The position numbers were made by a program, and so were the translations under genes. Under the pieces are notes generated by a model. The model had not been told where the DNA came from, ran no database searches, and saw nothing but the letters and a program-made list of their open reading frames with translations. Shown here in pieces: positions 1-8,318 of a stretch of 64,000 bases of DNA; position 1 is the stretch's first letter, and every line of letters begins with the position of its first letter. Origin of the DNA: Bacteroides sp. GTDB lineage: Bacteria > Bacteroidota > Bacteroidia > Bacteroidales > Muribaculaceae. The stretch covers positions 1 to 64,000 of the forward strand of contig JAAVCP010000025.1 in assembly GCA_014802265.1 (NCBI GenBank), in the 5' to 3' direction.

Positions 1-438
1 GGGCATCTGCTTCTCAACATTCCGGCAGACTTAACGTCTAAAGAAATTGAGAGTCTGTGCAATGCTTTTGCAAGCGAAATGTTACTCCCTGCTGTTGTGC
101 TAAAATCTAAATTAGGGAATATCCGACACGATATTTCTTTGTCTGAGCTGACCGACCTTCAGCGTCAGTTCGGAATATCTGTTGATGATATTATGGCGTC
201 TTTACAAGAGGCAGGGGTAATATCCGATAATCGTTACGCCGTCTTTCAGAAGAAGAAAAACAATATGGCAGACTTCCAGGCATTGGTGGAGAAATCGCGT
301 GTTGAGATAGAAAAGTCCGGGCGTTTTGCAAGAATGGTATACCGTGCGTTGGCAGATGAAATTATCACTTCATCAAAAGCAGCCGTCCTGCTCAATACCA
401 CCGTGGACAACATTAAAACCAATCTACAGTTAGTATAA
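1..438 (+). CDS. ImmA/IrrE-family metallopeptidase, 5'-truncated by the window
   Basis: Reading frame 1 is open from the first base and gives 145 residues to a TAA at 436-438. It begins GHLLLNIP, which fits the second half of a zinc-binding HExGH helix, and continues with CNAFASEMLLP, the conserved segment after that helix in ImmA/IrrE (DUF955) proteases. These proteases cleave or regulate repressors and antitoxins and often carry an N-terminal Xre-type HTH, which would lie outside this window. An internal ATG at 79 is not the true start because the family signature lies upstream of it. The PIN-domain gene starts 4 nt downstream, so the two are probably one operon and may act together as toxin and antitoxin. 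Family assignment is firm; substrate and any HTH are unknown. Confidence 0.85.
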   Translation, partial: GHLLLNIPADLTSKEIESLCNAFASEMLLPAVVLKSKLGNIRHDISLSELTDLQRQFGISVDDIMASLQEAGVISDNRYAVFQKKKNNMADFQALVEKSRVEIEKSGRFARMVYRALADEIITSSKAAVLLNTTVDNIKTNLQLV

Positions 439-442
439 GTCA

Positions 443-949
443 ATGGAGATTATAGTCAACGACACGAACATCTTCATTGATTTGCATTCAATTGGATTGC
501 TCAGCGCATTGTGTGATTTGCCATACGATGTGCACACAGTTGATTTTGTGGTAAATGAAATCAAGGATCAGGCACAAGCCGAATCCTTAGCCGCATTGGT
601 AGGGGAAGGCAAAATCAAGGTGGAGAGTTTCAATATGGATGAATTATCGGAGATAATAGAAGAACATTCAACGGTTTCCGGTAATTTATCAGTACCCGAT
701 TGTTCTGTCTGTTATTATGCCAGAAAACACTTCGCAACGCTACTGACCGGAGACAGGCAACTGCGCAAATATGCAGAGGGCAATAATGTGACTGTGAGAG
801 GGGTCCTGTTCATATTCGATGAACTGGTTGCCCAAAACATCATAGATGCCGAAACAGCAGTTCAAAAGCTCAGGGAACTTACCAATATAAATGTCCGTCT
901 GCCCAAGTCCGAGATTGAGAAGCGCATCAAAAATTGGTCAAATACATAA
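443..949 (+). CDS. PIN-domain protein, putative ribonuclease toxin
   Basis: This 168-residue protein has the PIN nuclease layout. Asp7 lies in VNDTNIFIDL, Glu39 in VVNEIKD, Asp86 in SVPDCSVCYYA and Asp104 in LLTGDRQLRKYA; together they would bind Mg2+ or Mn2+ for RNA cleavage. The last 40 residues form an extra helical region. It starts 4 nt after the ImmA/IrrE gene, so translational coupling is likely. In related loci such a PIN protein is the toxin and the Xre/ImmA protein its neutraliser; that role here is inferred. The perfect palindrome at 1041-1081 lies beyond its stop. Confidence 0.8.
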   Translation: MEIIVNDTNIFIDLHSIGLLSALCDLPYDVHTVDFVVNEIKDQAQAESLAALVGEGKIKVESFNMDELSEIIEEHSTVSGNLSVPDCSVCYYARKHFATLLTGDRQLRKYAEGNNVTVRGVLFIFDELVAQNIIDAETAVQKLRELTNINVRLPKSEIEKRIKNWSNT

Positions 950-1040
950 ATTTTTATATTGCTTCAAAAAGTTTTATCGGACAGCAATAATTAGAAAAGA
1001 GTATCGCATCAAGATATTTATCCCGAACTCGCGTTAATAA

Positions 1041-1081
1041 TTATCCCCTCAGATTTAGATCATCTAAATCTGAGGGGATAA
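1041..1081. repeat. perfect 41-bp palindrome between convergent genes
   Basis: Two perfect 20-bp arms (1041-1060 and 1062-1081) flank one central base. It lies between the PIN gene (plus strand, ends 949) and nhaD (minus strand, ends 1156), so a shared terminator is the simplest reading. No T-run follows on either strand, which is unusual for an intrinsic terminator. The sequence does not match the other hairpin families in this window. Confidence 0.75.
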
Positions 1082-1155
1082 CTCAGTATCCGTAGAATAT
1101 TCAAGATCAGTAGGAATCAGGATTAGATATTCAGGATAGGGAATGATAGATTGTT

Positions 1156-2493
1156 TTAAATTTCAAGGAAGAAAGTTTCAAGCCAGATGATTACTATACC
1201 TGAAATGTAGCCTAAGAATGCCAGCCATGTAATACGCTTCATATACCACATAAAAGGAATCTTCTCAATGCCCATTGCCACTACACCGGCTGCAGAACCG
1301 ATGATGAGCATACTTCCACCGACACCGGCACAGAATGTAAGGAGATGCCAGAAAAGACCGTCTTCAACAAACAGGGACATATAGGCAGGATCAGAGGCTG
1401 CAGCAATCATTGCATCGTTGGCTACGGGATACATCTCCATGCAGGCAGCCACGAGGGGCACGTTGTCTACAATAGATGAAAGGACACCGATAATACCATT
1501 GATGATGTATGGATTATGGAATGTTTCATTAAGCCAAGCTGCCAGTTCGCCAAGTATGCCTGCCTGACTGAGGGCTGCAACTGCCATGAGGATACCCAGG
1601 AAGAAGAGGATTGTAGACATATCAATGTTGCGAATCACTTGTGACACTCTTCCCTCGATTTTGCCCTCGAGGTCATAATGACGCACGAGAAGCTCAGTGA
1701 GAATCCAGAGTACACCAAGAGAGAAGAGGATACCCATATAGGGGGCAAGGTGAGTAGTGGCTTTGAAAACCGGAACAAATAGCAGACCGGCAACCCCGCA
1801 GCAGAGAATGAGTACCGAGAGACGCGGGTGATGTTCCGACATATCATAACCTACGCGGGCGTCTTGGCTGTTGAGTGGTTCTACAGCTACGGCAGGCACC
1901 ATGCGTGTGGCTATCAGTACAGGCACTATAACTGATACAAGCGACGGGAGAAGCAGATTGACAATAAGATCAACGGATGATACGTAGTTTTTCATCCAGA
2001 GCATGATAGTGGTTATATCACCGATTGGAGACCATGCACCACCAGCATTAGCTGCCAATACAATAACGCAGGCAAAGATCCAGCGTTCTTTTTGGTCGGC
2101 AAGCATTCGCCTGAGCATCATAACCATAATGATTGTGGTTGTCATGTTGTCAAGCACACTGGAAAGGAAGAACGCCACAAAAGCAAGAATCCACATAAGT
2201 TTCCGTTTATTGGAGGCATGAATTTTGTCTACAAGAATACGGAAACCACCATAACGGTCGATCAATTCCACAATCGTCATGGCACCAATCAGGAACACGA
2301 CGATTTCACAGGTGTCGCCCAAAGCTTCCACCATTTCTGTGGAAATGTTTGGATCATGACTGCACATGGAATAAATTGCCCACAATAATGCACACATAAT
2401 AAGAGCAAAGGTTGCTTTATTAATGTGGAGCAAATGCTCGGAGGCTATAAGGATATAGCCCACAATAAAGATTATTAAAAGTGTAGTAATCAT
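1156..2493 (-). CDS. nhaD: NhaD-type Na+/H+ antiporter
   Basis: This 445-residue integral membrane protein has about 11-12 hydrophobic segments. It carries two related signature motifs, SSVLDNMTTT in the first half and SSIVDNVPLVAA in the second, as expected for the inverted repeats of the NhaD branch of the ion-transporter superfamily. A glycine-rich loop ending WSPIGDITTIM is also typical. It would exchange cytoplasmic Na+ (or Li+) for external protons. It stands alone, with the biotin operon upstream on the same strand. A possible -7 element (CGAAATTA on the plus strand) lies at 2572-2579 without a clear -33 partner. Together with the NQR pump it could complete a sodium cycle. Confidence 0.88.
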   Translation of the reverse strand: MITTLLIIFIVGYILIASEHLLHINKATFALIMCALLWAIYSMCSHDPNISTEMVEALGDTCEIVVFLIGAMTIVELIDRYGGFRILVDKIHASNKRKLMWILAFVAFFLSSVLDNMTTTIIMVMMLRRMLADQKERWIFACVIVLAANAGGAWSPIGDITTIMLWMKNYVSSVDLIVNLLLPSLVSVIVPVLIATRMVPAVAVEPLNSQDARVGYDMSEHHPRLSVLILCCGVAGLLFVPVFKATTHLAPYMGILFSLGVLWILTELLVRHYDLEGKIEGRVSQVIRNIDMSTILFFLGILMAVAALSQAGILGELAAWLNETFHNPYIINGIIGVLSSIVDNVPLVAACMEMYPVANDAMIAAASDPAYMSLFVEDGLFWHLLTFCAGVGGSMLIIGSAAGVVAMGIEKIPFMWYMKRITWLAFLGYISGIVIIWLETFFLEI

Positions 2494-2836
2494 TTATGAC
2501 TTAGAATTTAGAGTTTAGTATGCAGGATATATGGAGAAGAGTGGAAGTGGATAACTGTTATTAATCCACCGCGAAATTAGTTAAAATTTGTCATATAGTG
2601 TGGCACATTGACAAATTAATTTTTATGTTTTACAATACTTTTTTTCTATTTTATGAAGTAACTGTTGAAAATTACTTATAATTAATTATTTAATATAGTC
2701 TTACAGAGGAATATATCGTTGCTCGTTTTTGAGGTTTGTTTTAACTTTCTTTCAGTTGTTTAGTCTGCTAAATTCCTTCGCTTAAGTTAAAATCTTCTCA
2801 ATAATATTTCGTAATTAAATGTTTATTACCAGCGAC
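2494..2836. other. AT-rich gap between nhaD and the biotin operon
   Basis: 343 bp without a credible gene. It contains the possible nhaD -7 element at 2572-2579 and otherwise AT-rich sequence. No repeat, RNA gene or clear terminator was recognised. Confidence 0.6.
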
Positions 2837-4207
2837 TTATTTTTTTATAGCCAAGATATACAATGGTGTGTAGGTAAGTTGAGTGGGAAGCCGCTGCAGC
2901 AACTCACCAATCGGCAGTGAAGACCTTGATGTACCTCCCACGCCGGTCTTTATCAGATGCTCAAGCGTGGCACGTGATGAATCGAATTTAGCCACGATTT
3001 TCTCTTCTTCTATAGCCAACAGTGAAAAAGAATCAGAGATAAGATCGCGCAGTTCTTTCGCAGAATGATATATTAGTCCGTAAGGATTAACTCCTTGTAA
3101 TTCTCCGAGATTCCCAGGAAGGAAAGTGGAACAGATGAGCATTCCTCCGGGATTTAGCAAGGTAGCCGCATTTCGGAAGAACTTACCGATGTTGACAAAC
3201 CACTGAATAGTGGAGGCTGAAATGATGGCATCATAACGCCTGCAGTTATTGTGAGCGTTTTCTTCGGTCCATTCTTCAGCATCAGCAACAAAATAATTTT
3301 CTTCCGGAACAAGGTTAAACGGTTCCTGCTCATAAAGCTCTATAAAATCGATTGAGTGAGGACGAAACTTGTCAACAAACCGTCGGGTAAGGAATCCGGT
3401 TCCGGGTCCTATTTCAAGAATCCGGTTGAAAGGATTGTGGTAATTTACATGGGTTGTCGCCATATCTATAAGATGTGCGGCAATTAGATTTTGGGGAGAA
3501 GCAGTGTCGTTATATGTAGGAAGAGCCTTCTTAAACCGTTTCCCGACAGCGTTATGCAGAGGGAGTAAAGTTTTGATAATAGGGAACAAATCTACGTAGT
3601 GAGGCGCGTCAATTTCTACTATTTGAGGCTGAGATTGATGTTGCTGCCATGCCGCTTTCTGAGAGTCTGCCGGGAAAATCATGTCTGACTTTGACACGTA
3701 GACACGATGCCATCTTGAATTTCCTCTTGACTTATTGGCTTTGCTGTGTTGACCGATAAAGTAAAGTTGAGTTTTCAGGTCAGCAATTGATGATGATGAA
3801 AATTTATCAGCAATGTCCTTGAATGCATCGCCTGCCATTCGGCGGCGAAATTTGGTCAAATTTCTTTCGTTAAGATTATCTGCCGTGCCGAAGAAAATAT
3901 TTTCCGGAATGCCGTAGGAATTATCTACGGGTTGCTCGGTTCCGTTAATTGCCACTGCCACAGAAGCTCTCTCAAAAGGGAAGCACTGTGAGGCAGCATA
4001 CACTCCCATTGACCATGCAAAGAGAGCTATTGTGGAATAACTCTCAAGAGTTTCTTCAGGAAAATTCAGATCAGAATAACCTGACACCACAAGAATATCC
4101 CAGCCCGGATGATTTATGTGGGCATAGAATGAGGTATCGGTTGACCACCCTGCAAAAATTACTATCAGACAACTGTTATTATTTCGGGAAATAAACTCGT
4201 AGGTCAT
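2837..4207 (-). CDS. BioG-BioC fusion: pimeloyl-ACP methyl ester esterase / malonyl-ACP O-methyltransferase
   Basis: This 456-residue fusion joins two biotin-synthesis enzymes. Residues 1-215 match BioG (DUF452): an alpha/beta hydrolase with nucleophile Ser66 in FAWSMGVYA, probable Asp175 in SKSDMIFP and His203 in APHYVDL. It would remove the methyl ester from pimeloyl-ACP. Residues 221-456 match BioC: VGKRFKKALPTYNDTA at the start and the SAM-binding loop ILEIGPGTGF at 263-272. It would methylate malonyl-ACP to start the pathway. The open frame extends to 4387, but the family begins at the ATG at 4207, which overlaps the 3' end of bioF by 29 nt. One polypeptide thus carries both the first and last step of methyl-ester masking. 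Confidence 0.87.
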   Translation of the reverse strand: MTYEFISRNNNSCLIVIFAGWSTDTSFYAHINHPGWDILVVSGYSDLNFPEETLESYSTIALFAWSMGVYAASQCFPFERASVAVAINGTEQPVDNSYGIPENIFFGTADNLNERNLTKFRRRMAGDAFKDIADKFSSSSIADLKTQLYFIGQHSKANKSRGNSRWHRVYVSKSDMIFPADSQKAAWQQHQSQPQIVEIDAPHYVDLFPIIKTLLPLHNAVGKRFKKALPTYNDTASPQNLIAAHLIDMATTHVNYHNPFNRILEIGPGTGFLTRRFVDKFRPHSIDFIELYEQEPFNLVPEENYFVADAEEWTEENAHNNCRRYDAIISASTIQWFVNIGKFFRNAATLLNPGGMLICSTFLPGNLGELQGVNPYGLIYHSAKELRDLISDSFSLLAIEEEKIVAKFDSSRATLEHLIKTGVGGTSRSSLPIGELLQRLPTQLTYTPLYILAIKK

Positions 4208-5336
4208 CACACAGAGGATTATGAGACAAGATGTTAAACAAAGGCTCAAGGAGAGAGATATCAAGGTCAGCACTAAGGGAAAACCTGATTCTTTCACCAC
4301 CGGGAGGCACAGTAGGGCGTCGAATTGGCATGGCAAGGAATCCGTTTTCACGTAGTATGTTTCCCAAAGATATGGCTGCTTCCGCATTGCCTGTAAGGTA
4401 ACCGATAATCTGCGAAGTTGAACCGGTGGGTTTCCCGGATATTTCTTCCAACCGATGGGAAAATTGTCGGCTCAGGGATATAAGTTGTTGCCTTGCGGCT
4501 GACATTTCGATAATTTTCTCTGTCATCATCAGGCTCCAGGCAATATTCACCGGAGGAAGGGCAGTAGAGAAAATGAAAGGACGGGCTGTGTTGATGAGGA
4601 GTGATTTCATTTCAGTAGAACAGACGGCAAAAGCACCTGCTGAGGCTGCTGCCTTACCGAATGTGCCAATTATGATATCAATGTCATTTATAATCCTTTT
4701 CTCTTCAGTTATTCCTAACCCACGTGTTCCCCTCACTCCGAAAGCATGTGCCTCGTCTACGTAAAGCAGCACATTCGGGAACTCCTTCTTCAGTTTTACA
4801 AGTTCTGTGAGGGGTGCTTCGTCACCGTCCATGCTGTAGATTGATTCCACCACTATTATGATTCTTTCATAATTGAGAGCAGATGCCTCAAGAATCTTAC
4901 GAAGCTTTATGATATCGTTGTGATGGAATCTTTTAAACTCGCTTCCGGATATTTTAAGCCCGTCAACAATAGAGGCATGAATCAGTTTATCACAGACAAA
5001 TAGGGTAGAAGGGAGAGTCAAAGCCCCTATGCAGCCGACATTGGCATGATAACCCGAATTAAAAAGGAGCGACGGCTTTCCGTATAATTGCTCAAGGAAA
5101 GCTTCTAATTGGGCATGATATTTCTGTTTAGTTGACAACAGACGCGATGCCGATGATGAAAAATCAGCATCACCAAACCGATCCATAAACTCCTCCTTAA
5201 ATTCATGACAATGTGACCCAAGTGACAAATAGTCATTTGAAGACAAGTCGATTGTTCCCTTATTGTTGAATTCGGGAATAGTTCTCAATCGATGTTCCTT
5301 CTCAAGAGAAGAGAGAATATCGGCTATTGCTGGCAT
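4179..5336 (-). CDS. bioF: 8-amino-7-oxononanoate synthase
   Basis: This 385-residue PLP enzyme condenses pimeloyl-ACP with alanine to form 8-amino-7-oxononanoate (KAPA). PLP-lysine Lys228 lies in [11 protein letters not shown], and Asp194 with His197 in VDEAHAFG contact the cofactor. The length is normal for the alpha-oxoamine synthase family. It overlaps the end of bioA by 13 nt and the start of the BioG-BioC gene by 29 nt, so the three are translationally coupled. The alternative, 2-amino-3-ketobutyrate ligase, is made unlikely by the operon. Confidence 0.92.
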   Translation of the reverse strand: MPAIADILSSLEKEHRLRTIPEFNNKGTIDLSSNDYLSLGSHCHEFKEEFMDRFGDADFSSSASRLLSTKQKYHAQLEAFLEQLYGKPSLLFNSGYHANVGCIGALTLPSTLFVCDKLIHASIVDGLKISGSEFKRFHHNDIIKLRKILEASALNYERIIIVVESIYSMDGDEAPLTELVKLKKEFPNVLLYVDEAHAFGVRGTRGLGITEEKRIINDIDIIIGTFGKAAASAGAFAVCSTEMKSLLINTARPFIFSTALPPVNIAWSLMMTEKIIEMSAARQQLISLSRQFSHRLEEISGKPTGSTSQIIGYLTGNAEAAISLGNILRENGFLAMPIRRPTVPPGGERIRFSLSADLDISLLEPLFNILSHNPLCDDLRVYFPK

Positions 5337-6637
5337 GGCATTTCGGCAACTAATTTCACAAGAGCATCACAGAGAAGTTCCACCTGTTGGTCAGACACTG
5401 CAAGATAAGGGGGCATTATATATGCGTTGTGCCCAAATGGTCTTATCCACACACCCTCTTTCACACAACGTTTTTGAAATTCCCCGCAGTCAACGTATTG
5501 GTCTACTTCCACTACACCTATTCCACCAAGCACTCTGACTTCTCTCACATTCGGAAGGTCGGCAGTCGGTGCGAGCCTTTTCTTCATAATCTCTTCTATC
5601 TGTTTGATTCTCTCTTGCCAGGGGGAGTCAAGAAGCAGCCTTGTTGAAGCAAGTGCCACTGCACAAGCCAATGGATTTCCCATGAAAGTAGGTCCGTGCA
5701 TCATCACTCCGGCGTCGCTGTCTGAAATCATGTCGGCTACTTTCTCAGAAGTGGCAACAGCAGAGAATGTCATATAACCGCCGGTGATCGCTTTCCCAAT
5801 CAGCATAATGTCAGGCTCAATACCGGCATGTTCCCAGGCAAAAAGTTTTCCTGTGCGACCGAATCCTGTTGCAATTTCGTCAAAAATAAGAAGTATCCCT
5901 TTTTCATCGCAGGCGCGTCGAAGTTGGCGAAGATATTCAGGATGATAAAATCTCATTCCTCCTGCACCCTGCACAATCGGCTCGAGAATCACTGCTGCAA
6001 GTTCGTCTCCATGCTCATCAAGAATTTTCTGCATAGAGGCAAATGCCTCAGGATTCCATTCATCATAAAAGCCACATGATGGGGCTTCTGCAAAAAATCT
6101 TACCGGAAGGGCGGGTCCGAATGCTCCATGCATACCTGTAACGGGGTCACACACCGACATGGCATTCCATGTGTCGCCGTGGTATCCGTTTCTTATTGTG
6201 GCAAAGTTGGTGCGACGTGGATTATTCTGAGCCTGAACTGCCATTTTCATGGCGACCTCGGTTGCCACTGAACCCGAATCAGCATAAAATATGTGGTTCA
6301 TTGAGGGAGGCAAGATAGATAGAAGCAACTTGCCAAGTTCAATAGCCGGTTTGTGAGTAAGACCGCCGAACATGACATGGCTCATCTTCTTTATCTGAGT
6401 CTCAATGGCTTTGTTGAGGGCAGGATGATTATAGCCATGAATGACACACCACCATGAAGACATGCCGTCGATTAATTGTGTGCCATCAGTGAGGGTTAGT
6501 ATAGCACCGTCCGCATGGTCAACTGTGTAGGTTGGCAACGGATTGTGTGTCGTTGTGTAAGGATGCCACAAATGTAGACGATCAAACTCGTCATGAATGC
6601 TTAGAGTCTCTGTTTCCTTCATGGATAAGTTATACAT
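5324..6637 (-). CDS. bioA: adenosylmethionine-8-amino-7-oxononanoate aminotransferase
   Basis: This 437-residue class III aminotransferase transfers an amino group from SAM to KAPA, giving 7,8-diaminopelargonate. Visible family marks are LWHPYT near the N-terminus, [14 protein letters not shown], the Asp of [13 protein letters not shown] and PLP-lysine in [10 protein letters not shown]. It is the first gene of bioA-bioF-bioG/C on the minus strand and overlaps bioF. An ATG at 6622 is a possible shorter start (MKETETL). The promoter at 6703-6734 fits either. BioD, which acts next, is encoded 9 kb away. Confidence 0.93.
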   Translation of the reverse strand: MYNLSMKETETLSIHDEFDRLHLWHPYTTTHNPLPTYTVDHADGAILTLTDGTQLIDGMSSWWCVIHGYNHPALNKAIETQIKKMSHVMFGGLTHKPAIELGKLLLSILPPSMNHIFYADSGSVATEVAMKMAVQAQNNPRRTNFATIRNGYHGDTWNAMSVCDPVTGMHGAFGPALPVRFFAEAPSCGFYDEWNPEAFASMQKILDEHGDELAAVILEPIVQGAGGMRFYHPEYLRQLRRACDEKGILLIFDEIATGFGRTGKLFAWEHAGIEPDIMLIGKAITGGYMTFSAVATSEKVADMISDSDAGVMMHGPTFMGNPLACAVALASTRLLLDSPWQERIKQIEEIMKKRLAPTADLPNVREVRVLGGIGVVEVDQYVDCGEFQKRCVKEGVWIRPFGHNAYIMPPYLAVSDQQVELLCDALVKLVAEMPCQQ

Positions 6638-6702
6638 GGTTTATTATGATGGGCATAAAAACGAAATTCATTTTTATGTCCTATTATCATTGGAATCTGT
6701 TG

Positions 6703-6734
6703 CGAAATTACAAAATCATCACCATATATGCAAA
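6703..6734 (-). promoter_or_regulatory. Bacteroidetes promoter for bioA
   Basis: On the minus strand TTTG (6731-6734), 20 nt, then TAATTTCG (6703-6710). This matches the -33/-7 pattern (TTTG, 19-21 nt, TAnnTTTG) with one C in the -7 box. Confidence 0.72.
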
Positions 6735-6764
6735 ACTCAAAATAAATTCATTGGAAAATGAAAT

Positions 6765-6802
6765 GTCGGCATAATCAGAAAAGTGACTCTGATTATGCCG
6801 GC
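6765..6802 (-). terminator. hairpin downstream of the 6832 gene
   Basis: 15-bp arms (6765-6779 and 6788-6802) with one G-T pair enclose an 8-nt loop, 30 nt past the stop of the secreted-protein gene. No strong T-run follows on the minus strand. It separates that gene from the bioA promoter. Confidence 0.6.
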
Positions 6803-6831
6803 AGATCTTAATTGAATAATATTATAACGTG

Positions 6832-8190
6832 TTATTTCACAAATACTTTAGTCACTTTGTCTCCTTGACGGCGAATGAAGATGCCGTTAGTTGGGTTTAT
6901 TACGCGAACACCATTCATATTAAAGAACTCAACCTGGTCATTATTAGAGTTTGAGATGGATTCAACCCCAACTGTAGAACCATAGTTTTCATAGTCGGCA
7001 TAGACAATTTTTTCCTGCAATACAAGGTCATCATCAAAATCAGATTTTGAGGAGATAATATATTCCACAGGATAGCCATGTAGCTCATCATAGGTGACTT
7101 CAGCTTTTATTTGAGCTGAATAAACCTCATCGCCCTCTTCATAATGCTCAATACCTACAAATGAGTCTTCAAGGATAAGACCAAACTTATCAACGACATA
7201 AGTGGCGGTTGATTCCTGAGTAGCATCAATATAGAATTCACCTTCGTCAAAATCATAGTCAACAGCATATTCATAGTATTGGTAGCTGCCATATTCGTCA
7301 AGACTTGTAAATTCAGTCTCCGATACTTTTTCACCTGTCTCCAATTCAATCAAGACCTTGTAGTTAACTCCGTCGTATTCGGCAGTCAGATTGGCAGGAT
7401 AGGGGAGTTCCTCATCTATGCATGAGGCGCTTTTAATTCTGTTGGCACCGATAAATGCCTTTGACAAGGGCTCATTAAGCTCTACCTCGTAGATCTGTCC
7501 GTCAGTATTTTCCCAAACAATATTATCAAGAATTGAATAGATATCAGTTTCTTCCTCACCGGTTTCCCAGTCCTCGTAGGTGTACTGATAAGTGATTCTG
7601 TTAGCCTTGTTGTCATCACCATATTCAATGAGAAGAGCATCGCCTGAATAGGTTATGTCTCCCTGCCAAGAATTATAGCTCCTGACCATTGTAATATTAC
7701 CGAGATCATTTCGTGAAATCTCTCTTCCATAGCCGTAGCCATAATCATATAGAGGATATTCTTCACTCGAGTAGACTACAAGATCTTTTATGACCGAATC
7801 ATATTCAAATGTTTGAATACATTCAATCTCTTCCTCGTCTCCATAAGATGAGATATAAAAAGTGATAGTAATAAGGCGTCCCTCGCTGTCATATTCATAG
7901 AAATTTCTGTATCCTTCTTCAGATACCTCTTCTTTCAAAAGACCATTAGGATAATATGAGCATTTGTAGGCATTGTATTGTATCCATTCGTCATAGTCCC
8001 ACTGATAGTTTGTAACAGATCCTGCACGCCAGATTTCCTGGTCAGCTGCGTTTCTTGCATTGACTTTTCTTGCCATCTCTTTTGCAAACTTAAACTTTTC
8101 GTTTTTGCCTGCCTCTTTACGGGGTGCAGCATAAGCAACCGAGGAGCATAAGATTGCACCCATTCCAAATAAAAGTAAACTTTTATTCAT
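6832..8190 (-). CDS. secreted protein with type IX-like sorting tail
   Basis: This 452-residue protein of unknown function starts with a clear signal peptide (MNKSLLLFGMGAILCSS ending in AYAAP). The body is rich in Tyr, Glu and Asp, with short beta-hairpin-like runs such as YYPNGLLKEEV and YDSEGRLITI that recall wall-associated YD-type repeats. The last 60 residues resemble the C-terminal sorting domain of the type IX secretion system: VEFFNMNGVRV, a turn with NGIFIRRQGDK, then a final hydrophobic strand. Export to the surface is inferred. It is a single-gene unit with its own promoter (8240-8271) and downstream hairpin. Confidence 0.75.
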   Translation of the reverse strand: MNKSLLLFGMGAILCSSVAYAAPRKEAGKNEKFKFAKEMARKVNARNAADQEIWRAGSVTNYQWDYDEWIQYNAYKCSYYPNGLLKEEVSEEGYRNFYEYDSEGRLITITFYISSYGDEEEIECIQTFEYDSVIKDLVVYSSEEYPLYDYGYGYGREISRNDLGNITMVRSYNSWQGDITYSGDALLIEYGDDNKANRITYQYTYEDWETGEEETDIYSILDNIVWENTDGQIYEVELNEPLSKAFIGANRIKSASCIDEELPYPANLTAEYDGVNYKVLIELETGEKVSETEFTSLDEYGSYQYYEYAVDYDFDEGEFYIDATQESTATYVVDKFGLILEDSFVGIEHYEEGDEVYSAQIKAEVTYDELHGYPVEYIISSKSDFDDDLVLQEKIVYADYENYGSTVGVESISNSNNDQVEFFNMNGVRVINPTNGIFIRRQGDKVTKVFVK

Positions 8191-8239
8191 GTGTTATAAA
8201 TTAGGTTATGTAAACAAACAAATTGTTATTTTCCGGCTG

Positions 8240-8271
8240 CAAAGTTAAGACTATTAATTTAAAAAAGCAAA
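8240..8271 (-). promoter_or_regulatory. Bacteroidetes promoter for the 6832-8190 gene
   Basis: On the minus strand TTTG (8268-8271), 20 nt, TAACTTTG (8240-8247), about 50 nt before the start codon. Confidence 0.8.
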
Positions 8272-8318
8272 TAATGGTTAATTTTATTGAGTTTTAGGAG
8301 GAGGGGTGTATATTTCTG

